Source: Pseudorhodobacter ferrugineus DSM 5888
GTDB lineage: Bacteria; Pseudomonadota; Alphaproteobacteria; Rhodobacterales; Rhodobacteraceae
Direction of reading: 5' to 3'
NCBI RefSeq assembly: GCF_000420745.1
Contig: NZ_ATVN01000008.1
Coordinates: forward strand, 1 to 64,000
Length of the DNA: 64,000 nt
Numbering within the stretch: the stretch's first letter is position 1; the number at the start of each line of letters is the position of its first letter. This document shows positions 50,354-60,491 of this stretch, one piece after another. The notes below the pieces were generated by a model. That model did not search any database, was not told where the DNA came from, and saw nothing but the letters and a program-made list of their open reading frames with translations. The translations under genes were made by a program, and so were the position numbers.

Positions 50354-53181
50354 ACCTTTGCCCTCTCGACACCATCAATGATGGCTTGGCGCAGCTTGCG
50401 CTCCAGCGCGTCTTGTTTTTGTTTGGTATGCAGTTTCAACCCGAACATGTCTTTGACGTAAAAGCTGTCGACGACCTGTGCGCCGAATGTCGCGATCACG
50501 GCGCTGGCGATATAGATGTTATTGGCCGCCAAGGTGCGCGTCAGATCATAAAGCAATCCGGGGCGGTCGCGGGTATCCACCTCGACAATCGTGTAAATCT
50601 CGGACCCTTCATTGTCGAACGTAATATGGGTTGGGAACCGAAACTCGCGCTCGCGCTTTTTCACGCGGTCACGGTCGGCCAGCGCGTCGCGCGCAATCAC
50701 CTCGCCGCGCAGGGTTTTGCTGATCATCGTGCGCAGGCGGGGCAGGCGGGCGGCCTCATAGGGGTGGCCTTCGGAATCTTGCACCCAAAACACCGCCGTC
50801 GCCCAACCATCTTTGGACGTATAGGTCCGCGCATCGACCACGTTTGCCCCAACCAGAGCCAAGGCCCCCGCAAGGCGCGAAAAGATACCGGGATGATCGG
50901 CCAGCGCAAAGGCCGCGCGGGTGGCATCGCGGTCGCCGTCAGGGTGCAGATCAATCCGGATCTCATCATCGCTGATGTCCAATAGCAACTTGGCAAATAC
51001 CGCTTGGGTTTCCGTGGGCAGGCCTTGCCAATAGGGTGGGTAATGGCGGGCCAGCTCGGCACGAACCGCCTTTGCATCCCAATCAATCAACCGTTCCTTC
51101 AACATTTTTTTGGCCGCATCGGCGCGGTTTTCGCGGTTCAGGGTTTCAAGGCCCCCTTCCAGCGCCGTGGTTGTGTCGCGGTAAAGCTGACGCAGCAGCA
51201 TCGCTTTCCAGTTGTTCCACGTGCCCGGACCCACGCCGCGAATGTCGCATACGGTCAGCACACACAGCAAATCCAGCCGCTTGCGGGTTTTTACCAGCTT
51301 GGCAAAATCGCGCACCGTGCGCGGGTCCGACAAATCACGCTTTTGCGCCACATCCGACATCAGCAAATGATAGCGCACCAGCCATTCGACCGTCTCGGAT
51401 TCCTCGGGGTTCAACCCCAAACGTGGGCACACCCTGCGGGCGATTTGCGCCCCAAGAATGGAATGATCCTCGGGGCGGCCCTTGCCGATGTCATGCAGCA
51501 GCAAGGCGATATACATGATCTTGCGGTTCACCCCATCTTTCAAAATGCTCGAGGACAGCGGCAATTCCTCAACCAACTCTCCCCGTTCAATCTGGGCAAG
51601 GGTGGAGATGCATTGGATCGTATGCTCATCCACCGTGTAGTGATGATAGACGTTGAACTGCATCATCGCCACGATCGCCTCAAACTCGGGGATGATCGCG
51701 GACAGTACGCCCAGTTCGTTCATCCGCCGCAGCGCGCGTTCGGGGTTGCCGTGTTTCAGCAAAAGATCATGGAATATGCGCAAGGTTTCGCGGTCGGTGC
51801 GCAGGTCATCGTCGATCAGGTGCAAGTTGGCGGTGATGGCACGCATGGCTGTGGGGTGGATCAGATAGCCGGTGCGCAGCGCCTCTTCAAAGATGCGCAG
51901 CAGGTTCAGCGGTTCGGCTGCAAGATCGCCGCCGTCACCAAACACAATGCGCCCTTGTTCCAGCGCAAACCCGTATTTCAGCTTTTTGCGGCGGCGGAAA
52001 AACCCGATCAGCGCCGGTTCGGATTTGGCATGCCGCGCCTCGAGCTGGGTCAAAAAGATGCGGGTCAATTCGCCCACGCGGGTGGCGTGGCGAAAGTAAT
52101 CCTGCATGAAATGTTCAACATCGCGGCGGCCTGCGCCATCGCTGTATCCCATCCGCGCGGCCACTTCGACTTGCAAATCAAAGGTCAGCTGATCCATCGG
52201 GCGGTTGGTGATATAGTGCAGGTGGCAGCGCACATCCCACAGGAAATTTTCCGCCGTAGCGAATACATCATATTCGTCTTGGGTCAACAATCCGGCCTGC
52301 ACCAAACCCGACGCGGTTTGCACCTCATGCAGATATTTCCCGATCCAATACAGCGTTTGCAGGTCGCGCAAACCGCCTTTGCCCTCTTTGACATTGGGTT
52401 CCAGCACATAGCGCTGGCCGCCTTGGCGTTTGTGACGCTCGGCCCGTTCTGCCAGCTTTGCCTCGATGAATTCAGGGCCGGTTTTGCGGAACAGTTCCGA
52501 CCACAGCTTGGTGCGCAATTCACGCGCCAAGGGTTCTTCGCCCGCCAGAAAGCGGCGTTCCAAAAGGGCGGTGCGAATGGTGATATCTTCGCGCGCGAGG
52601 CGGATGCAATCGCGCACGGTGCGGGTGGAATGCCCAACCTTCAGCTTTAGGTCCCACAGCATATACAGCATCGATTCGATCACCGATTCCGCCCAAGGGG
52701 TCACCTTGTACGGTGTCAGGAACAGCAAATCGACATCGGAATGGGGGGCCATTTCTGCGCGTCCGTAACCGCCCACGGCAACAACCGCGATGCGTTCGGA
52801 TTCTGTTGGGTTGGACAAAGGGTGCAAATGGGTCGTGGCCACGTGCAACGCCGTGCTGACAATCCGGTCGGTCAGCCACGCGTTTGCGCGGATCAACTCG
52901 CGCGCCGCATGTGGTTTGGCGCGAAACGCCGCTTCCAGCCGTGTATTGGCGGCGGCGCGGGCCGCTGCAAGGTGCTGCACCGCAATCGCCCGCGCCTCGC
53001 GCCCTGCCGCGGCATCTGCATTGGCAATGTCAGCAGCGATTTGATCCATCAGCGCCGTGGCGCCGAGAATCTGGTCCGGCGGCAGGATCAGGTCGTCAAA
53101 CCCAAGCTGGGGCAGGCTGGGAAAAGGCACACCCGCCAAAGATCCGGCGGGTATGTCTTGGGCCGCTTTGGTGCGGGGCAT
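50350..53181 (-). CDS. glnD: [Protein-PII] uridylyltransferase/uridylyl-removing enzyme
   Basis: The product has 943 residues. The domains run in order: nucleotidyltransferase with VGGYGRAEMAPHSDVDLLFL (about 150-170), an HD phosphohydrolase with HHYTVDEHT and LLHDIGKGRPEDHS, and two ACT domains near the C-terminus (IFSRLAGALALVGANVVDARTYTS; DRPGLLYDLTRTLAANNIYIASAVIATFGAQVVDSFYV). It adds UMP to PII when nitrogen is short and removes it when glutamine is high. It is co-transcribed with murJ, as in many Rhodobacteraceae. Confidence 0.96.
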   Translation of the reverse strand: MPRTKAAQDIPAGSLAGVPFPSLPQLGFDDLILPPDQILGATALMDQIAADIANADAAAGREARAIAVQHLAAARAAANTRLEAAFRAKPHAARELIRANAWLTDRIVSTALHVATTHLHPLSNPTESERIAVVAVGGYGRAEMAPHSDVDLLFLTPYKVTPWAESVIESMLYMLWDLKLKVGHSTRTVRDCIRLAREDITIRTALLERRFLAGEEPLARELRTKLWSELFRKTGPEFIEAKLAERAERHKRQGGQRYVLEPNVKEGKGGLRDLQTLYWIGKYLHEVQTASGLVQAGLLTQDEYDVFATAENFLWDVRCHLHYITNRPMDQLTFDLQVEVAARMGYSDGAGRRDVEHFMQDYFRHATRVGELTRIFLTQLEARHAKSEPALIGFFRRRKKLKYGFALEQGRIVFGDGGDLAAEPLNLLRIFEEALRTGYLIHPTAMRAITANLHLIDDDLRTDRETLRIFHDLLLKHGNPERALRRMNELGVLSAIIPEFEAIVAMMQFNVYHHYTVDEHTIQCISTLAQIERGELVEELPLSSSILKDGVNRKIMYIALLLHDIGKGRPEDHSILGAQIARRVCPRLGLNPEESETVEWLVRYHLLMSDVAQKRDLSDPRTVRDFAKLVKTRKRLDLLCVLTVCDIRGVGPGTWNNWKAMLLRQLYRDTTTALEGGLETLNRENRADAAKKMLKERLIDWDAKAVRAELARHYPPYWQGLPTETQAVFAKLLLDISDDEIRIDLHPDGDRDATRAAFALADHPGIFSRLAGALALVGANVVDARTYTSKDGWATAVFWVQDSEGHPYEAARLPRLRTMISKTLRGEVIARDALADRDRVKKREREFRFPTHITFDNEGSEIYTIVEVDTRDRPGLLYDLTRTLAANNIYIASAVIATFGAQVVDSFYVKDMFGLKLHTKQKQDALERKLRQAIIDGVERAKV

Positions 53182-53211
53182 AGGGGCTATCCGATTGAAA
53201 CGGGTGCGAGG

Positions 53212-54390
53212 TCAGAACCCCGCACCGCCAAAGCTGCGGGGGGCGGCATCAATGATGACCACTTGACTGTTACGGATCTGCGCAATCGCAAGGCCGCGCT
53301 CATTCGTGCCATCACCGCGCAGCCGGAAAATGCCGTTCACGCCGACAAATCCCGACCCTTGGGTCAGCGCCTGTGCCGTCAGGGCATTCGCATTGCCGCG
53401 TTTGACCAAGGCGCCAATCGCTGCAATGCCATCATAGGCCAGCCCTGCGATCGGGTGCGGCGCCTCGCCATAAGCGGCTTGATAACGCGATTGGAACTGC
53501 TGGAACAACGCAGGATCGGGCATGGCAAACCAGCCCCCCTGCACACCCGGCAGCGCCAGTGTCGCGGTTGGAATATCCCAACGGGTCAGGCCAATGAACT
53601 GGGCCACCGATGGGTCAATACGATTGTCGCGCAGCAATTGTGTAAGCAGCGGCAGCGCGCCTGCTGTATCAGCCGTCATAAACACGGCCTGCGCGCCCGA
53701 ACTGCGCACTTGGGCCGCAATTTCCGGGGCCGCTTTCACAATGCCGTTCTGCGAAAACTCGTACCCGACACGCGCCACAACCGTGCCACCCGCATTGGCA
53801 ACGCCGCGCTCAATCGCGATCCGCCCGACCTCACCCGCAGGCGTGCGGTCGTTTACGACCATGATATTCCGCTTGCCTTGCTTGGCTGCAAAAGACGCCA
53901 GCCGGTTGGCGGTATTTTGAAAGGTTGGCCCAAGCACAAAGACGTTGCCGCCTGCGATGTCGGTATTGTTGGAAAAGGACAAAACATTGACGCCACGGGC
54001 GGCCACCGCGACACCTGCCGCGTTGGCGTTTTGGGCAAAGACAGGGCCAAGAATGATTTTCGCGCCCTCATCAACAGCTTTGATTGCGGCGGCTTGTGCG
54101 CCTGCGGGTTTGCCTCCGGTGCTATAGACCCTTAGGTCAATCTTGACGTTGCCAAGGTCTGAAATTGCCAGTTTTGCGGCGCGCTCAAGGGATTTCGCCA
54201 ACACATCATCGCCTGCCGAGCCAGATCCGCTTGGGACCAACAACGCCACGGGAACCGGGGCAGAGGCATTAATCGAAGGCCCTCCGCCTCCGACGACGCC
54301 AATGGGCTGACATGCCGAGAGGGCCAAAGCAGCGGCACCCGCCGCCACCCATGTCAATGACTTGCGGGCAGATTTTAAAAACGACAACAT
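53212..54390 (-). CDS. LpoA-like penicillin-binding protein activator (lipoprotein)
   Basis: The product has 392 residues. The lipobox LSAC (Cys27) ends a lipoprotein signal. The rest is a type 1 periplasmic-binding fold: PVALLVPSGSGSAGDDVLAKSLERAAKLA, KIILGPVFAQNANAAGVAVAARGVNVLSFSNN. Its domain matches the C-terminal half of LpoA, which activates PBP1A from the outer membrane. The gene order lpoA-like / divergent rsmI-yraN equals the E. coli yraM/yraL/yraN region, which supports the call. Confidence 0.85.
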   Translation of the reverse strand: MLSFLKSARKSLTWVAAGAAALALSACQPIGVVGGGGPSINASAPVPVALLVPSGSGSAGDDVLAKSLERAAKLAISDLGNVKIDLRVYSTGGKPAGAQAAAIKAVDEGAKIILGPVFAQNANAAGVAVAARGVNVLSFSNNTDIAGGNVFVLGPTFQNTANRLASFAAKQGKRNIMVVNDRTPAGEVGRIAIERGVANAGGTVVARVGYEFSQNGIVKAAPEIAAQVRSSGAQAVFMTADTAGALPLLTQLLRDNRIDPSVAQFIGLTRWDIPTATLALPGVQGGWFAMPDPALFQQFQSRYQAAYGEAPHPIAGLAYDGIAAIGALVKRGNANALTAQALTQGSGFVGVNGIFRLRGDGTNERGLAIAQIRNSQVVIIDAAPRSFGGAGF

Positions 54391-54473
54391 ACGGGTCCCT
54401 CATTCCGGTGGTACAGCAGACAGCTTAACCCTATGCGTTTCGGGGAATGAAGTAAACTTTGGAAGGGGCCGGA

Positions 54474-55394
54474 ATGACGAGTTCTGAATGGACAGATGCA
54501 GATGGCGTGGCACAGGGCGCAGGCGCGTTCCGTCCCGACCCGCGTGCCTTGGCACCGGGGTTGTACTTTGTATCGACCCCGATTGGCGCGGCGCGCGATA
54601 TCACCTTGCGGGGCCTCGATATTTTGGCCAAGGCCGATGTGCTGGCCGCCGAAGATACCCGCACCCTGAAACACCTCATGGAGATTCACGGTGTTGCTTT
54701 GGGCGATCGGCATGTCTTTGCTTATCATGATCATAACGGCGATGTTATGCGCCCCAAACTGCTGCGCGCCTTGGCCGAAGGCAAATCGGTGGCCTATGCG
54801 TCCGAGGCGGGAACACCGCTGATTGCCGACCCCGGGTTTCAATTGGGCCGCGCCGCAATTGCCGAAGGATTGACGGTTCTGGCCGCACCAGGGGCGTCGG
54901 CGGTGCTGGCGGCGCTGACGGTTTCCGGCCTGCCAAGCGACCGGTTCTTGTTTGCAGGATTTTTGCCAACACAAGCCGGCGCACGGGCAAAGGTGCTTGC
55001 CGAACTGGGCGACGTGCCTGCGACGCTAATTTTTTACGAATCACCCAAACGCATTAACCGAACCTTAGGTGAAATGGCGCAAAGCTGGGGGGATGAGAGA
55101 GAGGCGGTCGTGTGCCGCGAATTGACCAAGCGATTCGAAGAGGTGACGCGGGGCAATCTGGGCGACTTGGTTCAGGCCTTTGACGGTCGGGCGGTGAAAG
55201 GTGAAATCGTGGTTCTGGTGGGTCGGGCTGTGGCGCAGAAATTGGATGATGCCAGTATCGAAGACCGGCTGCGGGCGCATTTGGTCGGCAAATCTGTGAA
55301 AGATGCTGCCGCTGATGTGGCGTCGGAACTGAATTTACCAAGGCGCGAGGTGTATCAACGCGCGCTGCGGTTGAGCGAGGAGGATGATGCATGA
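54474..55394 (+). CDS. rsmI: 16S rRNA (cytidine-1402-2'-O)-methyltransferase
   Basis: The product has 306 residues with the tetrapyrrole-methylase fold. It has LYFVSTPIGAARDITLRGLDILAKADVLAAEDTRT and YASEAGTPLIADPGFQL, the RsmI signatures, and FYESPKRI. It methylates the ribose of C1402 in the ribosomal decoding site. ATG at 54474 has GGAAGGGG upstream and is preferred to the TTG at 54459. Confidence 0.95.
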   Translation: MTSSEWTDADGVAQGAGAFRPDPRALAPGLYFVSTPIGAARDITLRGLDILAKADVLAAEDTRTLKHLMEIHGVALGDRHVFAYHDHNGDVMRPKLLRALAEGKSVAYASEAGTPLIADPGFQLGRAAIAEGLTVLAAPGASAVLAALTVSGLPSDRFLFAGFLPTQAGARAKVLAELGDVPATLIFYESPKRINRTLGEMAQSWGDEREAVVCRELTKRFEEVTRGNLGDLVQAFDGRAVKGEIVVLVGRAVAQKLDDASIEDRLRAHLVGKSVKDAAADVASELNLPRREVYQRALRLSEEDDA

Positions 55395-55744
55395 GTGGAT
55401 TGGTATCCTATCGGGCCGGACTTGCCGCCGAAGACGCCGTTGCACGCCACTACGCAGACGCAGGGCGCGTGATGGCGGCTTCGCGGTGGCGTGGTGCATC
55501 AGGCGAGATTGATTTGATCATGCGTGACGGGGCTGTGATTGTTTTTGTCGAGGTCAAGAAAGCCGCGACCCATGCAGAGGCTGCTTTGCGCCTGACCAGC
55601 CGGCAAATGGCACGGATCTATGCGTCTGCTTCCGAATTTTTGGCGGGGGAACCTGCTGGACAGATGACGGAAAGCCGGTTTGACGTGGCTTTGGTTGATA
55701 GTTACGGGCGCATCGAGGTTTTGGAAAATGCATTTGCCGCGTGA
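55391..55744 (+). CDS. yraN: YraN-family endonuclease-like protein (UPF0102)
   Basis: The product has 117 residues. GLAAEDAVARHYADAGRVMAASRWRGASGEIDLIMRDGAVIVFVEVKKA shows the restriction-endonuclease-like core with E-I-D and E-V-K. The role is unknown; a nuclease in recombination is suspected. It overlaps rsmI by ATGA. Confidence 0.9.
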   Translation: MSGLVSYRAGLAAEDAVARHYADAGRVMAASRWRGASGEIDLIMRDGAVIVFVEVKKAATHAEAALRLTSRQMARIYASASEFLAGEPAGQMTESRFDVALVDSYGRIEVLENAFAA

Positions 55745-55818
55745 AAACAATCTGTGATGACGGATTGCATGGCGCGAAGCCATGCGGCAAGTAAAGGCAT
55801 CACATGAAGGGATGCGCC

Positions 55819-56760
55819 ATGAGCCTGAAAGTCGCTTTGCAAATGGATCCGATTGGGTCCGTAAACATCGACGCCGATAGTACGTTTCGGATTGCCATTG
55901 AGGCGCAGGCGCGGGGGCATTCGTTGTTTTTCTACACGCCGGACAAATTGGCTTACCGCGAAGGGCGCGTTGTGGCGCGCGGATTTCCGATTGAGCTGCG
56001 TCGCGAAAAGGGAAACCATGTCAGCTATGGCGATGAGGTCGAGGTAGATCTGGCCGATTTTGATGTGGTCTGGCTGCGTCAAGACCCGCCGTTTGATATG
56101 GGTTATATCACCACGACGCATTTGCTGGATATGATCCACCCCAAGACATTGGTGGTGAATGATCCGTTTTGGGTGCGCAATTTTCCAGAAAAGCTGTTGG
56201 TGTTGCGTTTTCCCGATCTGACCCCGCCAACCTTGATCGCGCGCGATTTGGCCACGATCCGCGCGTTCAAGGCCGAGCATGGTGATATCATCCTCAAACC
56301 GCTTTACGGTAATGGCGGCGCGGGGGTGTTTCGCTTGGGGCCAGATGATCGCAACCTGTCATCGCTGCATGAGCTGTTCTCAGGCATCAACCGCGAGCCT
56401 TTGATCGCGCAGAAGTTTTTGCCGGCCGTGGCCAAGGGCGACAAGCGGGTGATTTTGGTGGATGGAGAGCCGGTTGGCGCCATTAACCGCGTCCCGCAAC
56501 CGGGGGAAACGCGGTCCAATATGCATGTCGGCGGGCGGGCTGAAAAGGTTGAGCTAACGCCGCGTGACCGTGAGATTTGCGCGCGGATCGGGCCGACCTT
56601 GCGCGACAACGGGCAGGTGTTTGTCGGGATTGATGTGATCGGCGATTGGTTGACAGAGATCAACGTGACCTCGCCCACCGGTATTCAAGAGCTTGAGCGG
56701 TTTGACGGCACCAACACGGCCGCCAAAATCTGGGACGTGATTGAGGCCAAGCGGGCCTGA
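55819..56760 (+). CDS. gshB: Glutathione synthetase
   Basis: The product has 313 residues. It begins [22 protein letters not shown] and has the ATP-grasp parts [42 protein letters not shown] and [21 protein letters not shown]. It joins gamma-glutamylcysteine and glycine. ATG at 55819 has AAGGGA at good spacing; ATG at 55804 would add five residues. It supplies glutathione used by gloB and the GST-type proteins here. Confidence 0.96.
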   Translation: MSLKVALQMDPIGSVNIDADSTFRIAIEAQARGHSLFFYTPDKLAYREGRVVARGFPIELRREKGNHVSYGDEVEVDLADFDVVWLRQDPPFDMGYITTTHLLDMIHPKTLVVNDPFWVRNFPEKLLVLRFPDLTPPTLIARDLATIRAFKAEHGDIILKPLYGNGGAGVFRLGPDDRNLSSLHELFSGINREPLIAQKFLPAVAKGDKRVILVDGEPVGAINRVPQPGETRSNMHVGGRAEKVELTPRDREICARIGPTLRDNGQVFVGIDVIGDWLTEINVTSPTGIQELERFDGTNTAAKIWDVIEAKRA

Positions 56761-56773
56761 GGCCTTTTGCAGC

Positions 56774-58291
56774 CTATTTCTCTTTGGGACCAAAGGCGAG
56801 GCGAAAGCTGACCGCTTCGGCGACATGCGGGCTGCGGACATCGGTGGAATGGTCCAGATCGGCGATGGTTCGGGCCACCCGCAAAACACGGTGATAGCCA
56901 CGCGCCGAAAGGCCAAAGCGTTCGGCGACTCGGGTCAGCAACGCTTTGCCCTCGGCATCGGGCGTGGCGATATCTTCCAGCAGCGCGCCTTCGGCTTCGG
57001 CGTTCACGCGAATACCGTCGGCCCCTTCAAAGCGTTTGGTTTGCACCGCGCGGGCGGCGGCCACGCGCGCGGCGATGACGGCGGATCGCTCACCTGTGCT
57101 GGGCAAGTCAAGGTCGGTATAGGACACAGGCGGCACCTCGACCCGCAGATCGAATCGGTCCATCAAGGGGCCGGAAATACGCCCCAGATAATCCTCGCCA
57201 CATACGGGAACACGGGCGCAGGCGCGGGCAGGATCTGCCAGATAGCCACATTTGCAAGGGTTTGCTGCGGCAACCAGCAAGAACCGGCAGGGATAGCGCA
57301 CATGGGCATTGGCGCGGGCAACCACCACTTCACCCGTCTCGATCGGTTGGCGCAGGGTTTCCAGCACGGGGCGCGGAAATTCGGGAAATTCGTCCATAAA
57401 CAGCACCCCGTTATGGGCAAGGCTGATTTGCCCCGGTTTTGCGCCGCGCCCGCCGCCAACGATTGCCGCCATGCTTGCGGTATGGTGCGGTTCGCAAAAC
57501 GGGCGTTGGCGCGAAATGCCGCCTTCAGACAGCAAGCCCGCCAGCGAATGGATCATCGAGGTTTCCAAGGCTTCTACGGGTGACAAGGGCGGCAGAATGC
57601 TGGGCAAGCGGGCGGCGAGCATGGATTTGCCCGAACCGGGCGAGCCGACGAGCAGCAAATGGTGCCGCCCTGCTGCCGCAATTTCCAGCGCCCGTTTGGC
57701 GCGTTCCTGCCCCTTCACATCGGCAAAATCGCGGCCATGGGTTTCGGGTTTTACCTCGCCCGCCTCGGACGGCGTGATCGGCGCTTGGCCGGTGTAATGG
57801 CGCACAACTTCATCCAAAGTCGCGGCCCCGAGGACTTGGGTCGCGCCGACCCATGCCGCCTCGGCACCGCAGGCGCGGGGGCACAGCAGGCTGCGATCTG
57901 CCTCGGCTGCCGCCATCGCGGCGGGAAGGGCACCGATCACCGGCACCAAGCGCCCATCAAGCGACAATTCGCCCAAAGCAACCGTGTTTTCAACGACATC
58001 GCGGGGGATGATTTCCAGCGAGGCAAGCAGGGCCAAAGCGATGGGCAAGTCGAAATGCGACCCTTCCTTGGGTAAATCAGCGGGCGACAGGTTAACGGTG
58101 ATCCGCTTGGAGGGAAGGGCGATGGACATCGACGACAGCGCCGCGCGCACCCGTTCGCGCGCCTCGGACACCGCTTTGTCGGGCAGGCCCACGATGCTGA
58201 ACGCGGGCAGGCCGGGGGCCAGCGCGCATTGCACCTCGACGATTCGCGCCTCGACCCCTTCAAAGGCCACTGTAAAGGCCCGTGCGACCAT
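56774..58291 (-). CDS. YifB/ComM-type AAA+ ATPase (Mg-chelatase-like)
   Basis: The product has 505 residues. The N-terminal ChlI-like domain (GLPAFSIVGLPDKAVSEARERVRAAL) is followed by an AAA+ module with LLLVGSPGSGKSMLA and VLFMDEFPEF and a C-terminal winged region. ComM in other bacteria is a hexameric branch-migration helicase that aids natural transformation. It is convergent with gshB, 13 bp apart. Confidence 0.93.
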   Translation of the reverse strand: MVARAFTVAFEGVEARIVEVQCALAPGLPAFSIVGLPDKAVSEARERVRAALSSMSIALPSKRITVNLSPADLPKEGSHFDLPIALALLASLEIIPRDVVENTVALGELSLDGRLVPVIGALPAAMAAAEADRSLLCPRACGAEAAWVGATQVLGAATLDEVVRHYTGQAPITPSEAGEVKPETHGRDFADVKGQERAKRALEIAAAGRHHLLLVGSPGSGKSMLAARLPSILPPLSPVEALETSMIHSLAGLLSEGGISRQRPFCEPHHTASMAAIVGGGRGAKPGQISLAHNGVLFMDEFPEFPRPVLETLRQPIETGEVVVARANAHVRYPCRFLLVAAANPCKCGYLADPARACARVPVCGEDYLGRISGPLMDRFDLRVEVPPVSYTDLDLPSTGERSAVIAARVAAARAVQTKRFEGADGIRVNAEAEGALLEDIATPDAEGKALLTRVAERFGLSARGYHRVLRVARTIADLDHSTDVRSPHVAEAVSFRLAFGPKEK

Positions 58292-58356
58292 TGCCCAACT
58301 CCCGTTAACATTGGTTAATCAGTAGCGGGGCAATGGTTTAGGAAGTATGAACAATT

Positions 58357-59229
58357 CTAGGAATTAAAGAGCGCCATGAACTTTGGCCAAGCCTGCGGGT
58401 CGGCCACGGTTTTATCGCGGCAAAAGGCGTTGCAAAAGCCCCAGATGCGCCCGCTCATTTCCATGAAATGCGTCACAGGCTTGCCCGAATAGGGGCAGTC
58501 GGTGTTGACAGAAGGGCCACTGTCCACGGCACGCGCGGGCATTGGCACAGGGCCGGGCCACGGGCGGGTGGGGTAGTCGCGGGCATAGACAGCTTGGTCA
58601 GGGCCATCGACAAGCCCCATCGCGCGCCATTGCCGGAACGACGGATGCGCCAGTTGGGCCGCCACAAATTCGGCCAAAGCGGGGCTGACGGGGAGGTTAT
58701 AGCCAGCAATCCGCGCGGCCACGGGGGCATAAAATACATCCGCCGCAGAGTAGGCGCCGCACAGCCACGGGCCGGAATGGTCGCAGGTGGCGCGCGCCCA
58801 AACCAACAGCGTTTCTAGCCGCGCAATATCGGCCAACACGGCCGCAGAGGGCGCGCAATCGGAATAGCTGACCCGCAGGTTCATCGTGCAATGGTTGCGC
58901 AGCGCCACAAACCCCGCATGCATTTCGGCGACCAAGGCGCGGGCCACGGCACGCGCGCTTGGATCGCTGGGCCAATGCCCTGCCTTGGGGTGGCGGCTGG
59001 CCAGTTCTTCGGCGATGGCAATGGTGTCAGGGACGACTTGGCCATCGGCAAGTTTAAGGGCAGGCACGCTGCGGGCGGGCACAAATTCGGCCAAAAGCGC
59101 GGGGAACGCATCGGTATACATCTGCGCCCGTTGGGTTTTGACGGGAATATCAAACGCGTCAAACAGCAGCCAGCCGCGCAGGCTCCAGCTGGAATAGCCG
59201 CGGTCACCGATGGCAAGGGTATAGGTCAT
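58357..59229 (-). CDS. Glutathione S-transferase with a Cys-rich C-terminal tail
   Basis: The product has 290 residues. An N-terminal thioredoxin-fold half (YTLAIGDRGYSSWSLRGWLLFDAF; FVPARSVPALKLADG) and a helical half to about 225 make a normal GST. After it a tail has C245, C266 and C270 (DCPYSGKPV; GFCNAFCRDK), a C-x20-C-x3-C spacing like TRASH/MYM metal-binding motifs, ending in ADPQAWPKFMALF. The tail could bind metal or be a redox site. ATG at 59229 is preferred over the one at 59238, which touches the AAAGG. Confidence 0.85.
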   Translation of the reverse strand: MTYTLAIGDRGYSSWSLRGWLLFDAFDIPVKTQRAQMYTDAFPALLAEFVPARSVPALKLADGQVVPDTIAIAEELASRHPKAGHWPSDPSARAVARALVAEMHAGFVALRNHCTMNLRVSYSDCAPSAAVLADIARLETLLVWARATCDHSGPWLCGAYSAADVFYAPVAARIAGYNLPVSPALAEFVAAQLAHPSFRQWRAMGLVDGPDQAVYARDYPTRPWPGPVPMPARAVDSGPSVNTDCPYSGKPVTHFMEMSGRIWGFCNAFCRDKTVADPQAWPKFMALFNS

Positions 59230-59306
59230 GGGGTGCATCCTTTATGTTTGATCGCAGTTTAGCGGCCCCAACTGCATAAGAAAACGCAGGTTTGTGCGGC
59301 TATCCA

Positions 59307-59879
59307 TCACGGAATGTAATTGATCCGCCCTGCCGACCATTGACCGTCAAAGGTGATTTCAGTCACCGACAGATTGTCGATCTTATGGCTGAACGCCTCG
59401 TACCCGCCGATGCCGAGTGCGCGTTGGACCTGAGTCAGGATGACACCGAAATGGGCGACGACGATAATATCCTTATGCCCCATCAGCCGTTCAACGGCCC
59501 CGTTCACCCGCCCACAAACCACATCCCAGCTTTCGCCATTGGGCGGGCGGATGGCACCCGGTTCCTCCCAAAAGCGGCGGATCAGGGCTTGGTCTGCGAC
59601 TTCGGTAAAATGCTGTAACTCCCAGTCACCAAAGTGAATTTCGCGCAGATCGGGGTCATGGGGCAGGCGCGCGCGCTGGGCCACAATGGCATCGGCCGTG
59701 GCGCTGGCGCGGATCAAGGTGGACGACACCACAGGCGCATCGGGCAAATGCGCCGACAGCCGCGCGATGGCGGCGGTGTCGGACAGGTCGGCGGGCAAAT
59801 CGGACCACCCGACAAGCGTTTTGGCATGGGTTGGCCCGTGGCGCACCCAATGAAACGTGGTGCTGTGAAATCTGGTCAT
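59307..59879 (-). CDS. Histidine phosphatase, CobC-like
   Basis: The product has 190 residues. The phosphoglycerate-mutase motif is WVRHGPTHAK (His11 region), with Arg in SSTLIRASATA and HFGVILTQ. It overlaps the cobU gene by four bases. In many genomes the alpha-ribazole phosphatase CobC lies there, so cobalamin synthesis is the best guess. Confidence 0.82.
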   Translation of the reverse strand: MTRFHSTTFHWVRHGPTHAKTLVGWSDLPADLSDTAAIARLSAHLPDAPVVSSTLIRASATADAIVAQRARLPHDPDLREIHFGDWELQHFTEVADQALIRRFWEEPGAIRPPNGESWDVVCGRVNGAVERLMGHKDIIVVAHFGVILTQVQRALGIGGYEAFSHKIDNLSVTEITFDGQWSAGRINYIP

Positions 59880-60388
59880 AGCGCCCCCTTTAACACCACG
59901 GGCAGGCCGGAAATCACCGCGACCACCAGCCCCGCCTGCGCCGCAAGCTGCTGGTTCAGCCGCCCTTGGGCATTTTGAAACCGCCGCGCCAGCGCGTTAT
60001 CGGGCACAATCGACCAGCCCAGTTCATTCGTCACCACAACAACGGGGGCAGGGCAAGCCGCCAGCGCCGCCAACATGCCTGCCGCCTCGGCCTCGATATC
60101 CCCATCGGCCAGCATCACATTGGTCAGCCACATCGTCGCGCAATCCAGCAACACCACCGCATCGGGCGAAACCGTGGCAAGGGCGGCCCCCACATCGCGC
60201 GGTGCCTCAACCGTCTGCCAATTCGGCCCACGGCCCTCGCGGTGCGTGTCAACCTTGACCCGCATCTCCTCATCCCAAATCTGTGCCGTGGCGATATAGA
60301 CGCGCGGGCGGCCAGACTGCACGACCAGCCCTTCGGCAAACCGCGATTTGCCCGATTTTGCGCCACCTGTCACCAGCGTCAGGGACAT
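59876..60388 (-). CDS. cobU: Adenosylcobinamide kinase / adenosylcobinamide-phosphate guanylyltransferase
   Basis: The product has 170 residues. It has the P-loop TLVTGGAKSGKSRFAEG, YIATAQIWDEEMRVKVDTHREGRGPNWQTVEAP (guanylylation His region) and DCATMWLTN, then TNELGWSIVPDN. It activates cobinamide to GDP-cobinamide for lower-ligand attachment. The ATG at 60388 matches family starts; GTG at 60406 is possible. Confidence 0.93.
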   Translation of the reverse strand: MSLTLVTGGAKSGKSRFAEGLVVQSGRPRVYIATAQIWDEEMRVKVDTHREGRGPNWQTVEAPRDVGAALATVSPDAVVLLDCATMWLTNVMLADGDIEAEAAGMLAALAACPAPVVVVTNELGWSIVPDNALARRFQNAQGRLNQQLAAQAGLVVAVISGLPVVLKGAL

Positions 60389-60412
60389 AAGTGAATTTTT
60401 GGTCACGAGGTT

Positions 60413-60442
60413 TGATCCAATCGGTAAAGCCCAGCGTATGAC
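60413..60442 (+). promoter_or_regulatory. Probable RpoE-type promoter of rpoHII
   Basis: TGATCC (60413-60418), 18 bp, TATGAC (60437-60442). In Rhodobacter sphaeroides the ECF sigma RpoE uses a TGATC -35 and drives rpoHII in singlet-oxygen stress. The -10 is less exact. No rpoE-chrR pair is in the window. Confidence 0.5.
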
Positions 60443-60491
60443 TTATTGAAACAGCGACAACGCTGGCAGGTTCGCACTTTGGGGGTGTATA

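Noticed and set aside
51004..52650. 548-codon plus-strand frame opposite glnD
   Set aside because: Antisense shadow; glnD is complete and unmistakable on the other strand.
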